The position numbers and the translations under genes are program-made. The notes under the pieces were generated by a model. The model did no database searches, had not been told where the DNA came from, and worked only from the letters and a program-made list of their open reading frames with translations. From positions 1-6,209 of the forward strand of contig JAHEEB010000276.1 in NCBI GenBank assembly GCA_024640925.1: a DNA stretch of 6,209 bases, given 5' to 3'. The stretch is from Bacteroidota bacterium. GTDB taxonomy: Bacteria > Bacteroidota > Bacteroidia > Bacteroidales > UBA10428. This document shows positions 1-6,209 of this stretch, one piece after another; within the stretch, counting starts at the first letter, position 1, and every line of letters starts with the position of its first letter.

Positions 1-72
1 AAAACAAGCTACTATACCACATCTGGAACTGGAATACCATTTTATTTCCAAATTGCATTCAAAATAAAATAA
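1..72 (+). CDS. C-terminal end of an upstream gene, possibly an outer-membrane beta-barrel protein (partial)
   Basis: Frame 1 is open from the first base to a TAA at 70-72 and encodes 23 residues ending in GIPFYFQIAFKIK. The last ten residues alternate hydrophobic/aromatic and polar residues (F-Y-F-Q-I-A-F-K-I-K), the pattern of a final transmembrane beta strand in outer-membrane proteins. The frame closes just before an AT-rich gap, as expected at a gene end, and it runs in the same direction as everything downstream. The start and most of the gene lie outside the window, so no family can be named. An open frame this short could also arise by chance, so both the gene and its beta-barrel reading are tentative. 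Confidence 0.45.
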   Translation, partial: KTSYYTTSGTGIPFYFQIAFKIK

Positions 73-142
73 ATATATAATGACTGCGTTTGAAGAAAAT
101 AGCTTACATTTTACAGATTTTCATTTAAGAATCGACAAAATC

Positions 143-174
143 ATTGTATGATTAATTGTTAATGCCTATTTTCG
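143..174 (+). promoter_or_regulatory. Candidate Bacteroidota-type promoter for the DUF349 gene
   Basis: ATTG at 143-146 (compare TTTG at -33) is separated by 20 bp from TATTTTCG at 167-174 (compare TAnnTTTG at -7, one mismatch). Initiation a few bases downstream would give a leader of roughly 25-30 nt before the ATG at 208. Two short dyads overlap this region: AATCAT/ATGATT at 139-153 and ATTAA/TTAAT at 151-163. They could be operator half-sites or simply AT-rich coincidence. The match is to a recalled consensus and has not been scored. Confidence 0.4.
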
Positions 175-207
175 TAGAATCAAAAGTAAAAGAAAAATCA
201 GTATAAG

Positions 208-2247
208 ATGACTGAAAAAGAAACCAATAACTCTGTTCATGATGAACAATTCGGTAGCACCGAAAATACGGAAGAAACCATGAATAAAACTGAAATTACT
301 GAACCTGTTGTGCCTGAAATGCAGGAGATAACAGAATCCAACGGACAATTAACAAATTCAGATAATGAATCTGTTGAGATGCATGAAATTGCCGATAATA
401 TTACCGGTGAAGAACCAGTTAAGGAGGAAGAAGAAACAACTCCTCAGAATGTAGAAACTGAAGAGATCACTTCTGTCGGCAATAGTATCGAAGAATCGCA
501 TATACCAGCATTGCCAAAACTCAAGGACATAGATTACACCAAATTTGGTAAAGAAGAATTAGTAAAGACATTGAGGACCTACATGTCTGATTATCAGTTT
601 GAGGAAATGAAAGAGCATGCCGAAGCTATCAAATCGGCCTTTTATAAAAAAATAAACATTGAAACTGAGTCAATTAAAGCAAAGTTTCTTGAAGATGGTG
701 GAACAATTGAAGATTTCAGGGTAGAAGAATCTCCTCTTGAAACACAGATGAAAGATTTGTATAACCTGTTTCGTGAAAAAAGGAACAGTTTCAATCTTAC
801 ACTTGACGAACAGAAAGAAGTTAATCTCCAGGCAAAATATGATATTATAGAAGCCATTAAGGAACTAATTAACAGCCAGGAATCGTTAAACAAAACATTC
901 CACGACTTCAGAAACCTTCAGGAGAGATGGCGTGACATAGGTCCAGTACCTCAGAAAAACGTAAAAGATCTTTGGGAAAGCTATCATTATCATGTCGAAG
1001 CTTTTTACGACTTTATAAAAATAAACAAAGAATTACGTGATCTCGATTTTAAGAAGAATCTTGACGCAAAAATCAGTTTATGCGAAAAAGCTGAGGAGCT
1101 TCTAATCGAACCATCGGTAGTTGAAGCTTTCAGGAGATTACAAATTTTACACGACCAGTGGCGCGAAGTTGGGCCTGTACCTGCTGATAAAAGAACCGAA
1201 GTTTGGGAGCGTTTTCGCGATACTACTTCGAAGATAAACCACCGGCACCAGGAATATTTTGTTAATCTCAAAGACGAACAGAAAAACAATCTCCAGGAAA
1301 AAACCGTTCTCTGCGAAAAAGTTGAACAACTTTCGCTCCTGGAAATTGACAATGCAAAAGATTGGGAAGAAAAATCAAAAGAGCTTATTGAACTTCAACG
1401 GGTTTGGAAAACTATAGGCTTTGCCCCAAAAAAGCATAACACCAAAATATATGAGCGTTTCAGGGCCGCATGCGATAAATTCTTTGACAAAAAACGGGAG
1501 TTTTTCTCCCTTAACCGCGAAGAACAGGAAAACAACCTGCAGCTTAAAACTGAACTATGCATGCAAGCCGAGGGCTTACAAAATAATACCGATTGGAAAA
1601 AAACTACCGACGAACTAATTAAATTACAAAAACGTTGGAAAGCTATTGGCCCTGTTCCTGCAAAAAATTCGGAAAAAATCTGGAAACGTTTCAGGGCTGC
1701 CTGCGACAGCTTCTTTAATAATAAGTCGAAATATTTCGAAAATATCGATTCGAAATACGATGAAAATTTAAAGCTGAAATTGGATTTAATAAAACAAATC
1801 CAGGAATTTGAACTTACCGATGATGAAACAAAAAATCTTGAACAGCTAAACGAATATCAGCGCCAATGGTCGGAAATTGGTTTTGTTCCCCTTAAACAGA
1901 AAGAAGAAATACAGGAACAATACCGCGAGGTTATCAATGCCAAATTCGATCTCTTAAAAGTCGATGATGATAAAAAGAGCCTTCTGAAATTCAGAAACAG
2001 AATTGAAAGCATAATAGGTAAACCTAATGCCGACAGACGTTTAGAAATGGAACGCGACAAGTGTTACAACAAACTCAAACAACTCGAAAGCGATATAACT
2101 CTGTGGGAAAATAACATTGGGTTCTTTTCGAACAGTAAGAATGCAAAATCGATGATAACAGATGTTGAACAAAAAATTGAAGCTGCTAAAATACGTATTC
2201 AGGTTCTGAAAGAGAAGATAAACATCATCGACGAATTCGAGGAATAA
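208..2247 (+). CDS. DUF349 repeat protein with acidic N-terminus and C-terminal coiled coil
   Basis: This 679-residue protein belongs to the DUF349 repeat family, whose biochemical function is unknown. Residues 1 to about 100 are rich in Glu, Thr and Asn and are probably disordered. Residues about 110-230 are helical and may be a degenerate repeat lacking the core motif. Five clear repeats follow, each with a Trp and a (I/V)G(P/F)(V/A)P core: W241/IGPVP 244-248, W318/VGPVP 321-325, W400/IGFAP 403-407, W477/IGPVP 480-484 and W554/IGFVP 557-561. The Trp spacing is 77, 82, 77 and 77 residues. Repeats 3 and 4 are the most alike (both contain ERFRAACDKFF-like segments). Residues about 612-679 form a charged coiled coil containing a NIGFFSNSKN segment that I associate with Bacteroidota members. 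There is no signal peptide or membrane segment, so it should be cytoplasmic. The ATG at 208 is the first start after an in-frame TAA at 187; there is no Shine-Dalgarno sequence. Family assignment is firm; a scaffold or nucleic-acid-binding role would be guesswork. Confidence 0.93.
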   Translation: MTEKETNNSVHDEQFGSTENTEETMNKTEITEPVVPEMQEITESNGQLTNSDNESVEMHEIADNITGEEPVKEEEETTPQNVETEEITSVGNSIEESHIPALPKLKDIDYTKFGKEELVKTLRTYMSDYQFEEMKEHAEAIKSAFYKKINIETESIKAKFLEDGGTIEDFRVEESPLETQMKDLYNLFREKRNSFNLTLDEQKEVNLQAKYDIIEAIKELINSQESLNKTFHDFRNLQERWRDIGPVPQKNVKDLWESYHYHVEAFYDFIKINKELRDLDFKKNLDAKISLCEKAEELLIEPSVVEAFRRLQILHDQWREVGPVPADKRTEVWERFRDTTSKINHRHQEYFVNLKDEQKNNLQEKTVLCEKVEQLSLLEIDNAKDWEEKSKELIELQRVWKTIGFAPKKHNTKIYERFRAACDKFFDKKREFFSLNREEQENNLQLKTELCMQAEGLQNNTDWKKTTDELIKLQKRWKAIGPVPAKNSEKIWKRFRAACDSFFNNKSKYFENIDSKYDENLKLKLDLIKQIQEFELTDDETKNLEQLNEYQRQWSEIGFVPLKQKEEIQEQYREVINAKFDLLKVDDDKKSLLKFRNRIESIIGKPNADRRLEMERDKCYNKLKQLESDITLWENNIGFFSNSKNAKSMITDVEQKIEAAKIRIQVLKEKINIIDEFEE

Positions 2248-2314
2248 CAGAATAATCCTTTGGGGTTCAATCATCAATTTCTTTTAGAAAAGCTCTTTTT
2301 TCTTAAGCCGAAAA

Positions 2315-2346
2315 TTCGGGCAATTCAATTTATTATCTTACTTTTG
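2315..2346 (+). promoter_or_regulatory. Candidate pyrG-yidC promoter, Bacteroidota -33/-7 type
   Basis: TACTTTTG at 2339-2346 matches the Bacteroidota -7 element TAnnTTTG exactly and is followed by C, as is common in these promoters. TTCG at 2315-2318 lies 20 bp upstream and fits the -33 TTTG with one mismatch. Transcription would start around 2350-2354, leaving a leader of about 170 nt before the favoured pyrG start at 2524. The -33 element lies inside a small dyad (CCGAA at 2308-2312, TTCGG at 2315-2319). This is the best promoter match in the gap between the DUF349 gene and pyrG. Confidence 0.55.
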
Positions 2347-2389
2347 CGGGATAGTATTAAACTATTTTTTTAACCCAAAAAGCCTTGAA

Positions 2390-2435
2390 ATTAAAGGTTT
2401 ACATATTATTTTTTCATAATCTGTAAACCTTTAAT
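2390..2435 (+). promoter_or_regulatory. Long inverted repeat (hairpin) in the pyrG leader
   Basis: ATTAAAGGTTTACA at 2390-2403 is perfectly complementary to TGTAAACCTTTAAT at 2422-2435, giving a 14-bp stem. After one T/C mismatch, ATTAT (2405-2409) and ATAAT (2416-2420) can pair for five more base pairs around a TTTTTC loop. The structure lies between the candidate promoter and the pyrG start, about 40 nt into the predicted transcript. The right arm is followed by GAGTGG and only then by a T-rich stretch, so it is not a canonical intrinsic terminator. It could be a leader regulatory element, an mRNA-stabilising hairpin, an operator dyad, or an atypical 3' end for the DUF349 transcript. The inverted repeat is certain; its role is not. 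Confidence 0.6.
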
Positions 2436-2472
2436 GAGTGGTTCTTTATTTTGCCTTTACTCTTTATTATAA

Positions 2473-4125
<1,653 letters not shown>

Positions 4126-4138
4126 TAGCAACTATACA

Positions 4139-6019
4139 ATGGATAGAAAATCAATTATTGGAATAATATTAATAGCCATTATTTTTATTGTCTGGGGAAA
4201 ATTAAATCAGCCAAACAAGGAAGAATTACAAAGGGCTAAACAAAGACAGGATTCAATAGCCCTGGTTAAGCAACAGCAAAATGTACTTATGGCTACCCCT
4301 GATACTGTTACTGTTAAGAAAGATAGTTTATCTGCCGATTCGGCCACTATTGCTATAAAAGCTAACAGAATGGGCGATTTTGGCAAAAAAGCATATGGCG
4401 AACAGAAATTTTATACAATCGAAAATGATTTACTGAAACTTAAGGTTTCTTCAAAAGGAGGACGCCCTTATTCTGTTGAACTAAAGAAATTTAAAACCTA
4501 CGATTCTTTACCCCTTCTGCTTTTTAATGGAGATTCAACAGTGTTTAACATTAATTTCTACGATTCAAAAAGAAATAATATTTATACCGGCGATTTGTTT
4601 TTTAGTGCCGACAGTACCAAACCATCAAATATTATTGTAAAAGAAAATGCTGATTCTCTTATAATGAGAGTGGCTTCTTCTGAAAACAAGTATATAGAAT
4701 ACGTTTACAAGGTTGTACCCGGTTCATATAAGGTTGATATGGATATACGGGTTGTTGGCTTATCTGATAAGAATGACCAGTCGGGTTTTGATTATGTTAC
4801 GTTAAACTGGGTAATATTTTCTCCACAACAGGAACAGGGATGGAAAAACGAATCGATTTATACTTCGTTATATTACAAACCTTACGGCGAAGATGTTAAC
4901 TACCTCCGCAATACAAAAACTACTGAAGAAGAGATTAATACCAAACTTGAATGGGTTGCCTATAAAGATCAATTCTTTTCCTCTGTATTGATGGCCGATA
5001 ACACTTTTTTAAACGCCAAACTTGAATCGATCAACGAGGAAACAGATACTAAATTCATAAAGAATTTCAAATCGGAAATTGCATTACCCTATAATCCAAG
5101 AACCGATAATACTATTGGACTATCTTTTTACTTTGGACCAAATGATTTTAAGCTCCTTAAAAAACAATTCGGCGATAAAAAGTTACAGGATTTGATTGTT
5201 GTCGGGCGTAGCATTATCAAATGGATTAACCAGGGTATTATTATAAATCTTTTTTACTTGCTGAGTAAATGGTTTTCCAGTTATGGGCTTATTATTTTAT
5301 TAATGACAATTATTATTAAAGTGGCCCTTCTTCCCTTGACCTATAAATCGTATATGTCAACTGCAAAGATGAAGGTATTAAAACCCATGATTGATGAAAT
5401 AACAAAGAAAATTCCAAAGGAAAAAGCAATGGAACGCCAACAGGCAAGTATGGCCGTATACAAGAAAGTTGGAGTAAGCCCGCTTGGTGGATGTTTGCCT
5501 ATGTTACTACAGATGCCTATCCTTTTTGCTATGTTCCGGTTCTTCCCGGTTTCTATCGATCTTCGCCAGCAAAGTTTCCTTTGGGCTACCGACCTTTCAA
5601 CATACGACTCTATTTATTCATGGAGCGTCAATATTCCAATACTTAGCAGTATTTATGGCAACCATATCAGTTTGTTTACCATATTAATGACTGTAACGAC
5701 TTTGCTCTCGATGAAAATGAGCGGAACACAACAAATGAGCGATTCGCAGATGCCTGGCATGAAAACCATGATGTACATTATGCCTATAACTTTTATGTTT
5801 GTTTTAAACGGGTATTCTGCAGGATTAACCTATTATTATTTCCTTGCTAACATGTTTACCATTGGACAGAATTACCTGTTCAAAGCGTTTGTAAACGAAG
5901 AAGATTTACTTAAAAAACTGGAATCGAAAAAGGTTAAAACAAAGAAAAAATCGAAATGGCAGCAACGGCTTGAAGACATGCAAAAGCAACAACAAACTAT
6001 GGCCAAAAAACGCAAATAA
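4139..6019 (+). CDS. yidC: Membrane protein insertase YidC (Oxa1 family)
   Basis: YidC inserts and folds inner-membrane proteins, alone or with the Sec translocon. The 626-residue product (E. coli YidC has 548) begins with a membrane segment at about 5-19 (SIIGIILIAIIFIVW). A Lys/Gln-rich linker to about 75 and a large periplasmic domain to about 350 follow. The conserved Oxa1 core is residues about 360-582: membrane segments near 382-399, 449-469, 508-525, 541-558 and 562-580, with the cytoplasmic hairpin loop at about 402-446. Family motifs include LLPLTYKSYMSTAKM, GVSPLGGCLPMLLQMPI and SAGLTYYYFLANM. The substrate-groove Arg of E. coli (R366) aligns with K394 here, keeping the positive charge. 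Residues about 590-626 form a strongly basic tail, probably for ribosome contact. The ATG at 4139 lies 13 nt after pyrG with no Shine-Dalgarno, and a strong terminator follows the stop. Assignment is secure. Confidence 0.96.
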   Translation: MDRKSIIGIILIAIIFIVWGKLNQPNKEELQRAKQRQDSIALVKQQQNVLMATPDTVTVKKDSLSADSATIAIKANRMGDFGKKAYGEQKFYTIENDLLKLKVSSKGGRPYSVELKKFKTYDSLPLLLFNGDSTVFNINFYDSKRNNIYTGDLFFSADSTKPSNIIVKENADSLIMRVASSENKYIEYVYKVVPGSYKVDMDIRVVGLSDKNDQSGFDYVTLNWVIFSPQQEQGWKNESIYTSLYYKPYGEDVNYLRNTKTTEEEINTKLEWVAYKDQFFSSVLMADNTFLNAKLESINEETDTKFIKNFKSEIALPYNPRTDNTIGLSFYFGPNDFKLLKKQFGDKKLQDLIVVGRSIIKWINQGIIINLFYLLSKWFSSYGLIILLMTIIIKVALLPLTYKSYMSTAKMKVLKPMIDEITKKIPKEKAMERQQASMAVYKKVGVSPLGGCLPMLLQMPILFAMFRFFPVSIDLRQQSFLWATDLSTYDSIYSWSVNIPILSSIYGNHISLFTILMTVTTLLSMKMSGTQQMSDSQMPGMKTMMYIMPITFMFVLNGYSAGLTYYYFLANMFTIGQNYLFKAFVNEEDLLKKLESKKVKTKKKSKWQQRLEDMQKQQQTMAKKRK

Positions 6020-6036
6020 TCAATTATAAAATATCG

Positions 6037-6088
6037 AAAAATCCTCAACTGGCTGTTAAAGGCTGTTGAGGATTTTTTTTTATTTTTT
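6037..6088 (+). terminator. Intrinsic terminator after yidC
   Basis: AAAAATCCTCAAC at 6037-6049 pairs perfectly with GTTGAGGATTTTT at 6065-6077, a 13-bp stem with a 15-nt loop. It is followed by a T-rich run to 6088 (nine T, one A, six T). It starts 17 nt after the yidC stop and should end the pyrG-yidC transcript. A-rich sequence before the left arm means it could also work on the opposite strand for a convergent gene outside the window. The loop and right arm carry a 7-bp direct repeat, GGCTGTT at 6051-6057 and 6061-6067. Confidence 0.9.
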
Positions 6089-6108
6089 ACAAAACACAAA
6101 TAAACAAA

Positions 6109-6189
6109 TGCCACAAAGACAGTAAGCCACAAGAATTCACGAAGAAAAACCTTCTTTGTGTTTCTTAGAGTCTTTGAGACTTAGTGGCT
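6109..6189. repeat. Imperfect inverted-repeat intergenic element with CACAAAGA-like motifs
   Basis: The left arm (6109-6146) and right arm (6152-6189) are imperfectly complementary, 24 of 38 positions by hand alignment, around a 5-nt AAACC spacer. The outer ends (GCCAC/GTGGC) and inner ends (GAAGAA/TTCTTT region) match best. Each arm is built from short degenerate units such as CACAAAGA, CACGAAGA and their complements CTTTGTG and CTTTGAG, spaced roughly 7-11 bp. No credible coding frame crosses it. From memory, dispersed elements of this composition occur between genes in many Bacteroidota genomes, resembling REP- or MITE-like repeats; this was not checked. It lies just outside the yidC terminator, a common place for such elements. 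Confidence 0.65.
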
Positions 6190-6199
6190 AAAAAAAAAA

Positions 6200-6209
6200 C
6201 CACAAAGAC
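6200..6209. repeat. Probable start of a second copy of the repeat (cut by window edge)
   Basis: CCACAAAGAC at 6200-6209 is identical to 6111-6120, the left end of the preceding element, and follows an A-tract (6190-6199). It suggests that the inverted-repeat unit recurs in tandem with a period of about 89 bp. Only 10 bases are visible, so chance or the internal degenerate repetition of the motif could also explain it. Confidence 0.4.

Noticed and set aside
80..151. A 23-codon ATG frame (MTAFEENSLHF...) between the partial upstream gene and the DUF349 gene
   Set aside because: It is very short, has no recognisable motif or ribosome binding site, and overlaps the candidate -33 element of the DUF349 promoter. 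It is compatible with chance.
2286..2303. Possible weak terminator after the DUF349 gene (AGAAAA/TTTTCT with T-rich right arm)
   Set aside because: The stem is about 6-7 pairs, almost all A-T, with no separate T tract after it. It is too weak to call in this AT-rich gap.
2347..2354. GGG near the predicted pyrG transcription start, reminiscent of the Gram-positive pyrG slippage mechanism
   Set aside because: The known mechanism needs GGG followed by C so that low CTP causes stalling and G addition. Here GGG is followed by ATAG, and the start site is only estimated.
2446..2453. A second -7-like box (TTATTTTG) closer to pyrG
   Set aside because: It has a mismatch at a conserved position and no TTTG-like -33 element at suitable spacing.

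Overview
This 6.2-kb, AT-rich window looks like chromosomal DNA of a member of the Bacteroidota, probably a Bacteroidales- or Marinilabiliales-like organism. The reasons are the DUF349-repeat protein, the adjacent pyrG and yidC genes, a 626-residue YidC with a long periplasmic domain and a basic tail, the lack of Shine-Dalgarno sequences, and two sites resembling the Bacteroidota promoter (TTTG, about 20 bp, TAnnTTTG). The assignment rests on recalled family knowledge, not on a database search.

Layout, all on the + strand. Bases 1-72 are the last codons of an upstream gene, possibly an outer-membrane beta-barrel protein. After a short promoter region comes a 679-residue protein with an acidic, probably disordered N-terminus, five DUF349 repeats at about 77-residue spacing and a C-terminal coiled coil. 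A 276-bp gap (2248-2523) holds a good pyrG promoter candidate and a long leader with a striking inverted repeat. Next is pyrG (CTP synthase), which has no ATG or GTG start and most likely begins at a TTG. Thirteen bases after it begins yidC (membrane protein insertase), closed by a strong intrinsic terminator. The last ~100 bases are a non-coding, imperfect inverted-repeat element with what seems to be the start of a second copy at the window edge.

How the genes relate: pyrG and yidC are probably one transcription unit read from the promoter near 2315-2346 to the terminator near 6037-6088. CTP synthase makes CTP for RNA and for CDP-activated phospholipid precursors. YidC inserts and folds inner-membrane proteins, so both products serve growth of the envelope; that functional link is an inference. 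The DUF349 gene seems to have its own promoter and its role is unknown.

I found no convincing new defence, mobile or secretion system. The items most worth a second look are the pyrG leader hairpin combined with the TTG start, and the repeat element at the right edge.
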